From positions 2,128,819 through 2,192,818 of the forward strand of contig NZ_KN676113.1 of the NCBI RefSeq assembly GCF_000802185.1: a DNA stretch of 64,000 nt, read 5' to 3'. The translations under genes were made by a program, and so were the position numbers. Below the pieces are notes generated by a model, which saw nothing but the letters and a program-made list of their open reading frames with translations, was not told the origin of the DNA and made no database searches. Origin of the DNA: Belnapia sp. F-4-1. Its GTDB lineage: Bacteria > Pseudomonadota > Alphaproteobacteria > Acetobacterales > Acetobacteraceae. Shown piece after piece: positions 55,654 to 64,000 of this stretch (positions within the stretch are counted from its first letter, which is position 1; every line of letters begins with the position of its first letter).

Positions 55654-56178
55654 TCATCCGGCGGACGGCAGCTCCACCAGCTCCGGCCGGTGGCCGAGAT
55701 GCTCAAGGAAGCGCAGCAGGTCGGCCGGACGGATGGCGGTGGTCATGCCGTTCACCAGCGGGTGGAAGTGGACGACCTCGTGATCCCGCAGCAACCCTGC
55801 GTCGAGCAGGACCCGCACGGTGCCGGGCGGCGCGTTCACCATGCCGAAGGGGGTGACGGAGCCGGGCTCGACGCCGAGCAGGCGGCGGAGATCCTCGGCG
55901 GGCGCCATTTCCACCCGGCCGGCGCCGACGGCGCGGGCGAGGGCATTGACCGAGACCTTGCGATCCTCCTCCAGCACCGCCAGCAGATGCGGGCCGGGGC
56001 CGAACTTCGCGGGGCGTAGGAACAGGTTCTTGCTGTGGCCGCCTGCCTCGCCCTGCGGCAGGCTGCGGCGCAGGGCCTGGCTTTCCGCCACGGTGAAAAC
56101 CGGGGCATGCGCGGTGGTGGTGGTCTCGATGCCGAGCGCGGCAAGGCGCGCCAGCAGGGATTCGGGAGTCTCGGGCAT
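55654..56178 (-). CDS. YbaK/PrdX-type aminoacyl-tRNA editing protein
   Basis: This 174-residue trans-editing deacylase is of the prolyl-tRNA editing superfamily. The catalytic lysine is in GGHSKNLFLRPAKFG (compare CKNLFLR in PrdX), followed by SVNALARAVGAGRVEMAPAEDL, LGVEPGSVTPFGMVN and the C-terminal VHFHPLVNGMTTAIRPADLLRFL. PrdX-like members clear Ala-tRNA(Pro). The frame is open well upstream, but ATG 56178 fits the family N-terminus; no strong ribosome site is seen. Confidence 0.86.
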   Translation of the reverse strand: MPETPESLLARLAALGIETTTTAHAPVFTVAESQALRRSLPQGEAGGHSKNLFLRPAKFGPGPHLLAVLEEDRKVSVNALARAVGAGRVEMAPAEDLRRLLGVEPGSVTPFGMVNAPPGTVRVLLDAGLLRDHEVVHFHPLVNGMTTAIRPADLLRFLEHLGHRPELVELPSAG

Positions 56179-56359
56179 TCGGGGAACTGTTGTTTTGGGC
56201 AGGAGAAGGCTGTGCCGAAAGCCGCGTTGCGCGGCAACCCCCCAAACCTCCTTTGGCCGCGCGGTGCGCCGCCGCATCGACCTCCTGCCTGGCTGAACCG
56301 TTGCGCCGCTGCGGCGCTTGGATGGCACGCCCCCATCCCGTTCAGGAAACCCGCCTCCC

Positions 56360-56974
56360 ATGCCTTTGCGCCGGTCCCATGCCGCTGTCCTGCTGGGGCT
56401 CGCCCTGCCGCTCGGCGCCTGCGCAGCCCTCGACCGGATCGGCGGCGAACGCATGCAGCAGGTGCCGACGGCGCAGCTCTGCACCTGGCGCGACAACCCG
56501 GTCAGCGGCGGCCAGATGCGGCGGGAGCTGGCGCGGCGCGGCGAGGAGTGCGACGAGCGACGGCCCATCCTGGCCGAGGCGCTGGCCGCGGTCCGGCAGC
56601 CGGAGCCGGAGGCGCCGCAGGCGGCCACGGAGCCGCTCGTGGCGGACCCCGTTCCCGAGGCTGCCCCCGCGCCGGAGCCAGTGGCGCCGCTGGTCACGCC
56701 GGCCTGCGCGGCCCGCGACCTGCGGCGCGGCGGCGAGGGCGAGCCGAAGCAGCGGGCGGTGCGCTTCACCAACCGCTGCGACTTCCCGGTGAAGGTGCTT
56801 TTCGCCACCGACCGGTCGAAGTTGCTCTCGCAGGAAACCGGGCTTCTGCGGCCCGGCGAGGATACCGGCTTCGCCCGCATCGAGGACGGCCTCGACCTGC
56901 CGGGCTATGTCGTGTGCAGCTATGCCAGGGCGCCGGCTTCCTCACCCTGCCGGGTCGGGCCCGAGCGCCGCTGA
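56360..56974 (+). CDS. Hypothetical lipoprotein
   Basis: This 204-residue protein has a lipobox (LGLALPLGAC, lipidation Cys near residue 21). The mature part has QLCTWRDNPVSGGQMRRELARRGEEC, a Pro/Ala/Glu-rich linker, and a C-terminal domain AVRFTNRCDFPVKVLFATDRSKLLSQETGLLRPGED with a Cys pair near the end. I do not recognise the family. The C-terminal domain looks like a small beta-sandwich. It is convergent with cardiolipin synthase, 13 bp apart. Confidence 0.6.
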   Translation: MPLRRSHAAVLLGLALPLGACAALDRIGGERMQQVPTAQLCTWRDNPVSGGQMRRELARRGEECDERRPILAEALAAVRQPEPEAPQAATEPLVADPVPEAAPAPEPVAPLVTPACAARDLRRGGEGEPKQRAVRFTNRCDFPVKVLFATDRSKLLSQETGLLRPGEDTGFARIEDGLDLPGYVVCSYARAPASSPCRVGPERR

Positions 56975-56987
56975 TCAGATAGGCCGA

Positions 56988-58388
56988 TCAGATATAGGGC
57001 AGCGCCAGGCGCATCGCCGCGTCGCGCAGCCGCACGGGCAGGGACCGCTGGGCCAGTTCCGCGGCCAGCAGCCGCCGGCCGCGCCGGTGCCGGACCACAT
57101 CGGCCAGGGCGGCGGCCATGGCGGTGTCGTAGATCTCGACATCCAGCTCGAAATTCAGGCGGAAGCTGCGCGTGTCCCAGTTGGAGCTGCCGATCAAGCT
57201 CCAGCCCTCGTCGACCACCATCAGCTTCGAATGGTCGAAGGGCGGCGGGTTGTACCAGATGTGGCAACCGGCCCTGAGGATCGGTTCGATATGCGCCCGC
57301 ATGCCCCAGTCGACGAAGGGGTGATCGCTCCGCTGCGGCACGACGATGTCGACCGCGACGCCGCGCAGGGCGGCCAGGCCGAGAGCGGTGATCACCCGGC
57401 TGTCGGGCAGGAAGTAGGGCGTCAGCACCAGAATCGAGTGCTGCGCGCAGGCGATGGCCTGGAGGGTGAGCGTCTCGATCTTCTCGAGGTCCTGGTCCGG
57501 GCCGGAGGTGACGATTCGGGCTGTCACCTCGCCCGCAGGCGGCGGCGCGGCGGCGGGCGGCGGCAACGGGTCGCCGTCGCCAGCCGCCCAGTGCCAGTCG
57601 CGGGCGAAGGCCTCGACGAGCTGCGCCGTCACCGGCCCCTCGATGGCGAAATGGATGTCGCGCACCGGGTGGGCGGGATGGCTGGCGAGCAGGTTCTCGC
57701 GGCCGATGTTCAGCCCGCCCGTGAAGGCGAAGCGCCCGTCGAGGATGAGGACCTTTTTGTGCGATCGCAGGTTGAGGAAGGGCATGCGCCAGGGCAGGGA
57801 GGTGTGCATGAAGCGCGCCGCGGGCACGCCATGCCGCCGCAGCCGGCGCCAGGCGGGCGAAAGGAAATAGCCGCCGCCGATGCCATCCACCAGCACGCGG
57901 ACCGCGACGCCGCGCCCATGCGCGCGGATCAGCGCGTCGAGGATCGGTCGGCCGGCCGCGTCGTCGCGCAGGATGTAGCTGGAGAGCAGGACGGAGTGCC
58001 CGGCCGCCTCGATGGCCTCCAGCATGCGCGGATAGGCGGCATCGCCATTCTGCAAGGGCGTGATCCGGTTGCCCGGCAGGGCGGCGTGCCCGGAGAGGCG
58101 GCGCGCAGTGCGGTCGAGGGCGATGAAACCCGGCGGCAGCCGGCACGGGAAGGGCTCGTCCGCATCGGCGAGGTGCCGGCCGGGGGGGCGCCGCAGCGCC
58201 CGGGCGCGGTTGGCGACGCGGTTGATGCCGAGGAGCCAGTAGAGCCCGGCGCCGAGGAAGGGCGAAAGCCAGGTCAGGCCGATCCAGCCGATCGAGGTGC
58301 CGACGTCGCGCTTGCGGAGCAGGACGTGCATGGTCACCAGCGCCGCGAGCATAACGTGAAGCACCATCAGGCCGGTGGTCGCCATCAT
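56988..58388 (-). CDS. cls: Cardiolipin synthase (PLD family)
   Basis: This 466-residue membrane-anchored phospholipase-D-family enzyme makes cardiolipin from phosphatidylglycerol. Two N-terminal helices (LMVLHVMLAALVTMHVLL; IGWIGLTWLSPFLGAGLYWLLG) precede two HKD motifs, HKKVLILDG near residue 210 and HSKLMVVDEG near residue 395. The FTGGLNIG and IGSSNWDTRSF segments follow each motif as in the family. ATG 58388 and ATG 58385 are adjacent starts. It diverges from pal. Confidence 0.9.
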   Translation of the reverse strand: MMATTGLMVLHVMLAALVTMHVLLRKRDVGTSIGWIGLTWLSPFLGAGLYWLLGINRVANRARALRRPPGRHLADADEPFPCRLPPGFIALDRTARRLSGHAALPGNRITPLQNGDAAYPRMLEAIEAAGHSVLLSSYILRDDAAGRPILDALIRAHGRGVAVRVLVDGIGGGYFLSPAWRRLRRHGVPAARFMHTSLPWRMPFLNLRSHKKVLILDGRFAFTGGLNIGRENLLASHPAHPVRDIHFAIEGPVTAQLVEAFARDWHWAAGDGDPLPPPAAAPPPAGEVTARIVTSGPDQDLEKIETLTLQAIACAQHSILVLTPYFLPDSRVITALGLAALRGVAVDIVVPQRSDHPFVDWGMRAHIEPILRAGCHIWYNPPPFDHSKLMVVDEGWSLIGSSNWDTRSFRLNFELDVEIYDTAMAAALADVVRHRRGRRLLAAELAQRSLPVRLRDAAMRLALPYI

Positions 58389-58500
58389 CCCTCCATGGCC
58401 CTATGACCGGCCCGGTGTCGCGGGGACCCGGCCGGGGCGACACTCATAAACCAGTCAGGACCTGCTGCCATATCCGGCCGGTTTCAGGGATCAGGATCGC

Positions 58501-59031
58501 ATGCTCATCAGGACTTTCGCTGCCTTGGCCGCCATGGCGCTGCTCGCTGGCTGCTCCTCCGATTCGGACCAGAACGCCGCGGCGACCGGGCAGGGCGGAG
58601 GCTCTAGCCTCGGCGCGGCCAATCAGGGCGGGCTCGGCGGGCCAGGGGGCGGGCGCGGCGGCGCGAATGCGCGGCCCGGCAGCCAGGAGGATCTGGCCGC
58701 GAATGTCGGCGACCGCGTCTACTTCGTGACCGACAGCTCGACCGTGGGCGCCGACCAGCGCCCGGTGCTGGAGCGCCAGGCGGCCTGGCTGCAGCAGTAC
58801 CGCCAGGTGACCGTCATGGTTGAAGGCCATGCGGATGAGCGCGGCACCCGCGAGTACAACCTCGCCCTCGGCCAGCGGCGGGCGAATGCGGCGCGTGACG
58901 TGCTGGTCTCGCAGGGCGTCGCCGGGACGCGGATCACGACGATCAGCTTCGGCAAGGACCGGCCGGCAGCCCTCGGCTCCGACCAGCAGGCCTGGGCGCA
59001 GAACCGCCGCGCCGTGACCACGGTGCGTTGA
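58501..59031 (+). CDS. pal: Peptidoglycan-associated lipoprotein Pal
   Basis: This 176-residue outer-membrane lipoprotein anchors the envelope to peptidoglycan with the Tol system. The lipobox is LLAGC (C18). A Gly-rich linker (residues 30-60) is followed by the OmpA-like domain with VYFVTDSSTV, VEGHADERGTREYNLALGQRRANAAR (peptidoglycan-binding Asp and Arg) and ISFGKDRP. An AGGA site precedes the ATG. TolA/B/Q/R and CpoB are not adjacent on this side, unlike the usual tol-pal operon. Confidence 0.92.
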   Translation: MLIRTFAALAAMALLAGCSSDSDQNAAATGQGGGSSLGAANQGGLGGPGGGRGGANARPGSQEDLAANVGDRVYFVTDSSTVGADQRPVLERQAAWLQQYRQVTVMVEGHADERGTREYNLALGQRRANAARDVLVSQGVAGTRITTISFGKDRPAALGSDQQAWAQNRRAVTTVR

Positions 59032-59064
59032 GGGGCTTCCTCGCCGAACGGGTGGCTTGACCGG

Positions 59065-59096
59065 GGGGAGGGACAGAACCGAGTTTGTCCCTCCCC
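59065..59096 (+). terminator. Hairpin between pal and kefF
   Basis: A perfect 11-bp stem (GGGGAGGGACA, 59065-59075; TGTCCCTCCCC, 59086-59096) with a 10-nt loop ends directly before the AGGA ribosome site of kefF. There is no T-tract. It could stop pal transcripts or modulate kefF translation. Confidence 0.5.
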
Positions 59097-59111
59097 AGGA
59101 CAGGACCCCTC

Positions 59112-59657
59112 ATGCCCCAGCGCATCCTCGTGCTGCTTGCCCATCCCGTGCGCCGGCGGTCCCGCGCCAATGCCGCGCTCACCGCCGCCGCCCGGCAGGT
59201 GGAGGGCGTCCGGCTGCATGATCTCTACGAGGCCTATCCCGACTTCCTGATCGACGTGGAGGCGGAGCAGGCGCTGCTGCTCGAGCACGACGTCATCGTC
59301 TTCCAGCATCCGGTCTACTGGTACTCCTCGCCCGCCATCCTGAAGGAATGGCAGGACCTGGTGCTGGAACACGGCTTCGCCTTCGGGCGTGAGGGCACGG
59401 CGCTGGCCGGCAAGGCGATGCTCTCGGCCGTCACCGCGGGCGGTGCCGAGACGGCCTATGGGCCGGAGGGGATGAACCGTCATTCCCTCGAGGAATTCCT
59501 CCGCCCCTTTGAGGCGACGGCGCGGCTCTGCCGGATGCGCTGGCTGCCGCCCTTCATCCTGCATGGCACGTATCTGCTGGAACAACCGGCGCTGGAGCGG
59601 CACGCGGCGGAGTATGCCGCGCTGCTACGGAACCTGCGCGACGCGGTGGAGGCCTGA
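59112..59657 (+). CDS. kefF: KefF-like NAD(P)H oxidoreductase
   Basis: This 181-residue flavodoxin-fold quinone reductase serves, in the Kef system, as the cytoplasmic activator of the potassium-efflux channel. Motifs are ILVLLAHPVRRRSRANAAL (FMN phosphate loop), DLYEAYPDFLIDVEAEQALL, VFQHPVYWYSSPAILKEWQDLVLEHGFAFG and SAVTAGGAETAYG. It lies three bases before kefC. The position makes the KefF assignment firm among related MdaB/NQO1-like proteins. Confidence 0.88.
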   Translation: MPQRILVLLAHPVRRRSRANAALTAAARQVEGVRLHDLYEAYPDFLIDVEAEQALLLEHDVIVFQHPVYWYSSPAILKEWQDLVLEHGFAFGREGTALAGKAMLSAVTAGGAETAYGPEGMNRHSLEEFLRPFEATARLCRMRWLPPFILHGTYLLEQPALERHAAEYAALLRNLRDAVEA

Positions 59658-59660
59658 ACG

Positions 59661-61550
59661 ATGGGCGAGAGTTTCCTGGGGCAGGCCTTCGTCTACCTGC
59701 TCGCCGCGGTGGCCACGGTGCCGATCGCCAAGCGGCTCGGCCTCGGCTCGGTGCTCGGCTACCTGCTGGCGGGGGTGGCGATCGGGCCCTTCGGCCTGCA
59801 CCTCGCGGGCGATGCGGGCGAGGTGATGCATTTCGCCGAATTCGGCGTGGTAATGATGCTCTTCCTCGTCGGGCTGGAACTGCGCCCGGCGCGGCTGTGG
59901 GCGATGCGCGGGCCGGTGCTCGGGGCGGGCGGGCTGCAGGTCGGGCTGACCGCGCTGGCGGTAGGCGCCATCGGCCTCGCCTTCGGCTACGACTGGCGGA
60001 TGGCGCTGGCGGCGGGCCTCATCCTGGCCATGTCCTCGACCGCCATCGCCCTGCAGATCCTCGCTGAGCGCGGCTTGCTGAAGACCGGCGGCGGCGAGAC
60101 GACCTTCGCCGTGCTGCTCTTCCAGGATGTCTCGGTCATCCCGATCCTCACCGTGCTGCCGCTGCTCGCCTTCACGGCGGCGACCGGCGGGGCGGCGCAT
60201 CACGATGATGGCTGGATTGCGACGCTGCCGCCCTGGAGCCAGGCGTTGGCCGTGCTCGGTGCCGTCGCCGCGGTGGTGCTGGGCGGGCGGCTGCTGACGC
60301 GGCCGGTCTTCCGCCTCATCGCCGAGACGCGGCTGCGCGAGATCTTCACCGCCTCGGCGCTGCTGCTCGTCGTCGGCATCGCGCTGCTGATGGAATCCGT
60401 CGGCCTCTCGCCCGCGCTCGGCGCCTTCCTCGGCGGCGTGGTGCTGGCCGACAGCGAGTTCCGGCACGAGCTGGAGGGCGATATCGAGCCCTTCAAAGGA
60501 CTGCTGCTCGGCCTCTTCTTCCTGTCGGTCGGAGCGGGGATCGACTTCGCTCAGGTCGCGGCGGCGCCGCTGACGGTCGCCGGGCTGGTCGTGCTGCTGG
60601 TGCTGGTGAAGGCGGCGGTGCTGGCCGGGCTGGGGCTGGCCTCGCGGCGGCCGCGGACGGAGGTGCTGCTGACCGCGCTGGTGCTCTCCCAGGGCGGCGA
60701 GTTCGCCTTCGTGCTGCTCGCCTTCGCCACGCAGAACGGCGTGCTTCCGGCGGCGGAGGCGAGCCTGCTGGTTTCGGTCGTCGCGCTCTCCATGACGGTG
60801 ACGCCGCTGCTGATGATGGCCTATGGCCGCCTCGCCGACCGGCTGGCCGATACCGACCTTGCGCCGGAGCCGGATGCGATCGAGCCGCAGGGCAGCGTCG
60901 TCATCGCCGGCTTCGGGCGCTTCGGGCAAATCGTCGGGCGGTTGCTGATGGCGCAGGGCCATCCCGTCACCGTGCTCGACCACGACATGGAGACGATCGA
61001 GGCGCTGCGGCGCTTTGGCTTCCGCGTCTTCTACGGCGATGCCTCGCGGCTCGACCTGTTGCAGGCGGCGGGCGCGGCGGAGGCGGCGCTGGTGGTGGTG
61101 GCGACCGATGCGCCGGAGACGACGCTCTCCATCATCGGCACGGTGCGGCGGCACTTTCCCCAGGCGCAGATCCTTGCCCGCGCCGCCGACCGCAGCCATG
61201 CCTATGCGGTGATCGAGGCCGGCGCCCATGCAATGGTGCGCGAAACCTTCAGCTCCGCGCTCGAGCTGGGCATCGAGGCGCTGCGCCGGCTCGGCCTGCC
61301 GGCCTATGAGGCGGAGCGGGCCGGACGGCTGTTCCGCCGGCACGACCTGCGCACGCTGCACCGGCTGGGGGCGCTGCGCGACGACGACGGGCGCTACCGC
61401 GTGGCGGTGCGCGAAGCCTCCGAGCAACTGGTCGGCGTGCTGGAGCGCGACCAAGCCCGCGGCCGCCTCGCCACCGACGATGGCTGGGACACCGCGAGCG
61501 TGGTCGAGGAGGTGCGGCGGCAGGCGGCACCGAGCGGGGCGGAAAGCTGA
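59661..61550 (+). CDS. kefC: Glutathione-regulated potassium-efflux protein KefC
   Basis: This 629-residue cation/proton antiporter-2 family protein has about twelve membrane helices (residues 1-385) and a cytoplasmic RCK/TrkA-N domain from about residue 410 (VVIAGFGRFGQIVGRLL, with GxGxxG, then VLDHDMETIEALRRFGFRVFYGDAS). The membrane part contains SSTAIALQIL and SVGAGIDF, typical of KefB/KefC. Electrophile adducts of glutathione open such channels to acidify the cytoplasm and protect DNA. It is paired with kefF by a three-base gap. Confidence 0.92.
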   Translation: MGESFLGQAFVYLLAAVATVPIAKRLGLGSVLGYLLAGVAIGPFGLHLAGDAGEVMHFAEFGVVMMLFLVGLELRPARLWAMRGPVLGAGGLQVGLTALAVGAIGLAFGYDWRMALAAGLILAMSSTAIALQILAERGLLKTGGGETTFAVLLFQDVSVIPILTVLPLLAFTAATGGAAHHDDGWIATLPPWSQALAVLGAVAAVVLGGRLLTRPVFRLIAETRLREIFTASALLLVVGIALLMESVGLSPALGAFLGGVVLADSEFRHELEGDIEPFKGLLLGLFFLSVGAGIDFAQVAAAPLTVAGLVVLLVLVKAAVLAGLGLASRRPRTEVLLTALVLSQGGEFAFVLLAFATQNGVLPAAEASLLVSVVALSMTVTPLLMMAYGRLADRLADTDLAPEPDAIEPQGSVVIAGFGRFGQIVGRLLMAQGHPVTVLDHDMETIEALRRFGFRVFYGDASRLDLLQAAGAAEAALVVVATDAPETTLSIIGTVRRHFPQAQILARAADRSHAYAVIEAGAHAMVRETFSSALELGIEALRRLGLPAYEAERAGRLFRRHDLRTLHRLGALRDDDGRYRVAVREASEQLVGVLERDQARGRLATDDGWDTASVVEEVRRQAAPSGAES

Positions 61551-61599
61551 CCGGGCCGATCCGCTGCGCGCCGGCCTGCAGGGCTCGACCGGCGAGGGA

Positions 61600-61674
61600 T
61601 GGTTGGGGCGCCAGGATTCGAACCTGGGAATGGCGGTACCAAAAACCGCTGCCTTACCGCTTGGCTACGCCCCA
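61600..61674 (-). tRNA. tRNA-Gln (anticodon TTG)
   Basis: A complete cloverleaf reads from 61674: acceptor TGGGGCG pairs with CGCCCCA, a D arm with GTAGCCAAGCGGTAAGGC follows, the anticodon stem is GCGGT/ACCGC around the loop TTTTGGT (anticodon TTG), and the T arm contains GGTTCGAATCC. The 3' CCA is encoded (61600-61602). It stands alone, downstream of ispE on the same strand. Confidence 0.97.
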
Positions 61675-61697
61675 GCGGCGGCGCACTGGATAGGGCC

Positions 61698-61720
61698 GGG
61701 GCTTCGTCGCGTAAAGCCCC
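61698..61720 (-). terminator. Hairpin between ispE and tRNA-Gln
   Basis: GGGGCTT (61698-61704) and AAGCCCC (61714-61720) form a 7-bp stem with a 9-nt loop, ten bases past the ispE stop. There is no T-run on the minus strand, so it is a weak terminator or processing candidate. Confidence 0.4.
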
Positions 61721-61729
61721 AAGCGTGCC

Positions 61730-62581
61730 TTATGCGGCGCGATGCAACGGCCCCGCCGCGCGCCACCAGCCGCCCGGCAGGGTGGGCGCCGCCGCCTCCG
61801 CCGCGGCCGGCGTGGCGAAAAGGCCGAAGCAGGTCGCGCCGCTGCCGCTCATCCGTGCCAGCAAGCAGCCGGGCAGGGCGCGGAGCGCGGCCAGGACCTC
61901 CGCGATGGGCGGGCAGAGACGAATCGCCGGCGCCTCCAGGTCGTTGCGCAGCGCCGCCAGGTCGCGCGCCATGGCCGCCGCATCGTCCCAGGCGGCAGGC
62001 AGGGTGGCGGGCGGGGTGAAGCCGCCTTCCCGCGCCCGGAACACCGCCGGCGTTGCCAGGGCGAGGCCGGGATTGACCAGCAGCAGCCCGCAGGGCGGCA
62101 GGGCAGGGGCCGGGGAGAGCAGCTCCCCCACGCCCTGCATCCGCATCGGGCGGGAGGCGAGGCAGACCGGCACATCCGCCCCGAGCCGCGCGCCGATCTC
62201 CGCCAGCCGCGCTTCGCCGAGGCCGAGACCCCAGAGCCGGTCGAGCAGCCGCAGCGCCGCCGCCGCATCGGCCGAGCCGCCACCGATGCCGGAGGCGATG
62301 GGCAGCCGCTTCGTGAGCCGCAGCGCCGCGCCGGGGGAGAGGCCGGCGGTCTCCGCCAGCGCCCGGGCCGCGCGCAGCACGAGGTTGTCCGCCTCCGCTG
62401 CCAGCCCCGCGCCGAAGGGGCCATCGAGGGCGAGCGACAGCCCCTCGGCCGGCGCGGCCGCCACCTCATCCGCCGCCGGGCCGAAGACGGCGAGGCTGTC
62501 GAGCAGGTGGTAGCCATCCGCCCGCCGGCCGGTGACGTGCAGGTGGAGGTTGACCTTCGCGGGCGCGGATTCGGCGGGCAT
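61730..62581 (-). CDS. ispE: 4-Diphosphocytidyl-2-C-methyl-D-erythritol kinase
   Basis: This 283-residue GHMP-family kinase of the MEP isoprenoid pathway phosphorylates CDP-ME. Motifs are [25 protein letters not shown] at the N-terminus, the ATP loop [21 protein letters not shown] near residue 95, GADVPVCL, and the C-terminal [12 protein letters not shown]. The ATG overlaps the TPR gene stop as TGATG, a common alphaproteobacterial pairing. Confidence 0.94.
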   Translation of the reverse strand: MPAESAPAKVNLHLHVTGRRADGYHLLDSLAVFGPAADEVAAAPAEGLSLALDGPFGAGLAAEADNLVLRAARALAETAGLSPGAALRLTKRLPIASGIGGGSADAAAALRLLDRLWGLGLGEARLAEIGARLGADVPVCLASRPMRMQGVGELLSPAPALPPCGLLLVNPGLALATPAVFRAREGGFTPPATLPAAWDDAAAMARDLAALRNDLEAPAIRLCPPIAEVLAALRALPGCLLARMSGSGATCFGLFATPAAAEAAAPTLPGGWWRAAGPLHRAA

Positions 62582-64000
62582 CAACGCTGCGCGGTGGAGG
62601 CGGGGTAGCCGGGCAGGCCCTCGCGCAGCTTCTGCTGGATCTTCGGCACCTCGGCCGTCTCGGGGTCGAGGGCGAGCGCCCGGCGCCACTGGAACTGCGC
62701 CTCCCGCTGCCGGCCCGAGGCCCAGTAGGCATCGCCCAGATGGTCGTTGATGACGCTGCTGCGCGGCTCCAGCTCGACCGACTTCTCCAGCCAAGTCACC
62801 GCCTCCGGCAGGTTGCCGAGACGGAACAGCACCCAGCCGAGGCTGTCGGCGATGTTGCCGTCCTGCGGGCGCAGCTCCGTCGCCTGCAGCAGCATGGCCT
62901 TGGCGCGGTCGAGATTCTTCCCCTGCTCGGCCCAGCTGTAGCCGAGATAATTCAGCACATAGGGCTGATTGGGCGAGAGCTCGAGCGCGCGGAGCAGATC
63001 GGCCTCGGCCGCCGCCGCCTGGCCGGAACGCTCGCGGGCGATGCCGCGGGCGTAGAAGAGCGGCCAGTCCGCCGCATCGACCGGCCCGCTGCGGCGCAAC
63101 GCCTGGTCATAGGCCTCGGCTGCCTCGGCGAAGCGCTCGTGCCGCCGCAGCAGGTCACCAAGCCGGGCCGGGGGCTGCGGCAGGGCCGGATTGGCCCCGG
63201 CGAGGCCGCGGAGCAGCGCCACCGCCTCCTCCGTCCGGGTCATCTTGTCGAGCAGGGAGGCGCGGCGAAGCGCGATCACCGGCGCCAGCGGATCGTCGCC
63301 GGCGACCTGGCCAAGCGCCGCGAGCGCTGCCTCCGGGTGGTTCTGGTCGGCCAGCGTGTCGGAAACCAGCACCAGCGCCGGGGCGAAGCCGGGCCGCAGC
63401 CGGAGGGCGAGCTGCGCCAGGATCAGCGCGAAGTCGTTGGAGCCCTGGCCGCGCAGGGCGCTGGCAAGTGCGGTATAGGCCTCGGCAATGCCATCCGCCG
63501 GCGAGGCGACGCCGCGGGCGGCCAGCGCCAGCCGCCGGTTGGCCGGGGCAGCGGCGAGGGCCGCATCCTCGCCGCTCGCCATCACCTCGTCCATCAGCCG
63601 GTTCGCCTCGTCGGCGCGGCCGGCGCGGCTCAGCACCCCGGCGGCGAGCACGGCGAGGCGCCAGGGCGGCTGCGGCTGGTCGGCGACGGCGAGGCGGGCC
63701 AGCCGTTCCGCCTCGCGCGGCTTGCCGGCGAGATCGGCGATGAGGGCGGCGTGCAGCGCGTTCAGCGCGCGCAGCCGGTTGGACTCGACCAGCGGGCGGA
63801 GGGTCGCCTGCGCCTGCTCCACCTGGCCACGGCCGAACTGCACCCAGGCCAGCATCACCGGCTGGAGCACCTGTACGGGCCCGCTGCGGTTGAGGGTGCG
63901 CAGGCGCTGCTCCGCCCGGTCCCAGCGGCCGCCCTGCACATCGCCGCCGGCAAGCAGCAGGTTGGCGGCCGGATTGTCCGGCAGGCGGCGGGCGAGGCGG
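62581..64000 (-). CDS. Tetratricopeptide-repeat protein (partial, 5' end outside window)
   Basis: About 473 codons are visible, and the frame stays open to the right edge, so the N-terminus (possibly with a signal) is missing. It is a string of TPR helices; clear units include [59 protein letters not shown] and [32 protein letters not shown]. Such proteins are scaffolds, often periplasmic in alphaproteobacteria upstream of ispE. The partner is unknown. The stop overlaps ispE. Confidence 0.85.
   Translation of the reverse strand, partial: RLARRLPDNPAANLLLAGGDVQGGRWDRAEQRLRTLNRSGPVQVLQPVMLAWVQFGRGQVEQAQATLRPLVESNRLRALNALHAALIADLAGKPREAERLARLAVADQPQPPWRLAVLAAGVLSRAGRADEANRLMDEVMASGEDAALAAAPANRRLALAARGVASPADGIAEAYTALASALRGQGSNDFALILAQLALRLRPGFAPALVLVSDTLADQNHPEAALAALGQVAGDDPLAPVIALRRASLLDKMTRTEEAVALLRGLAGANPALPQPPARLGDLLRRHERFAEAAEAYDQALRRSGPVDAADWPLFYARGIARERSGQAAAAEADLLRALELSPNQPYVLNYLGYSWAEQGKNLDRAKAMLLQATELRPQDGNIADSLGWVLFRLGNLPEAVTWLEKSVELEPRSSVINDHLGDAYWASGRQREAQFQWRRALALDPETAEVPKIQQKLREGLPGYPASTAQR

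Overview
The window is about 64 kb of very GC-rich bacterial chromosome (strong G/C bias at third codon positions). I see no insertion sequence, prophage, integrase or CRISPR array. The gene content points to an alphaproteobacterium: a CcrM-type GANTC methyltransferase, MucR, CarD, a DUF721-dsbA-smc set beside mutY, a helicase/S4/7Fe-ferredoxin/CarD chain, and the loose order ubiH, glnK-amt, ftsK, lolA, xth, tsaB, rimI, fur. Protein style (very Ala/Arg-rich, with TorF-type porin and Mla genes) suggests Acetobacteraceae of the Roseomonas kind. That assignment is inference, not a database result.

Layout. 1-1.0 kb: start of the F0 ATP synthase operon (atpI, atpB cut by the left edge), read leftwards. 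1.1-9.9 kb: an ABC exporter, a HisKA_2-type sensor kinase, an unusually long smc, a DsbA-like protein and a DUF721 protein. mutY diverges from DUF721 out of one CATATG. 10.9-16.6 kb: M20 peptidase, chemotaxis transducer, ccrM with two GANTC sites in its leader, rnhB, cupin. 16.6-22.4 kb: second cupin, PA0069-type radical SAM protein, a coupled pair of TIGR04283/TIGR04282-type glycosyltransferases, DJ-1/PfpI protein, MFS transporter, panE. 22.4-28.5 kb: carD, fdxA, S4 protein, SUV3-like helicase, MFS transporter. 28.6-30.1 kb: a decayed cyclopropane-fatty-acid synthase gene and a GH16 glycoside hydrolase behind an AT-richer leader. 30.1-34.4 kb: dnaB-alr-mlaE-mlaF, each gene overlapping the next, with DnaA-box-like sites ahead of dnaB. 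34.4-36.1 kb: a 69-residue protein whose Shine-Dalgarno lies in a hairpin, and an orphan solute-binding protein. 36.1-40.4 kb: acyltransferase, Fur, MucR, TusA-like protein, RimI, TsaB, exonuclease III. 40.5-46.6 kb: accessory genes (FAA hydrolase, a small stand-alone transcript candidate, glutamine-amidotransferase-like hydrolase, GT-like protein, acdR/acdS ACC deaminase pair, DUF4412 protein) interleaved with lolA. 46.6-53.3 kb: ftsK, TorF porin, the nitrogen-control pair glnK-amt with a near-consensus sigma-54 promoter, and ubiH. 53.3-56.2 kb: DUF971, Trm112, Lon N-domain, thioredoxin-TPR and YbaK-type editing protein. 56.3-64 kb: lipoprotein, cardiolipin synthase, pal, kefF-kefC, tRNA-Gln(TTG), ispE and a TPR protein cut by the right edge.

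Most genes are housekeeping: energy, replication and segregation, envelope lipid and lipoprotein traffic, nitrogen control and repair. The strongest unusual signal is in smc. Both coiled-coil arms carry tandem repeats of exactly 90 residues, which together add about 360 residues and explain the 1535-residue length. Other points worth a look are the 41.3-41.5 kb mini-transcript with its own terminator, the SD-masking hairpin at 34.44 kb, the GANTC pair in the ccrM leader, DnaA-box-like sequences before dnaB, the sigma-54 promoter of glnK-amt, the broken cfa gene, and a start-codon puzzle at rnhB.
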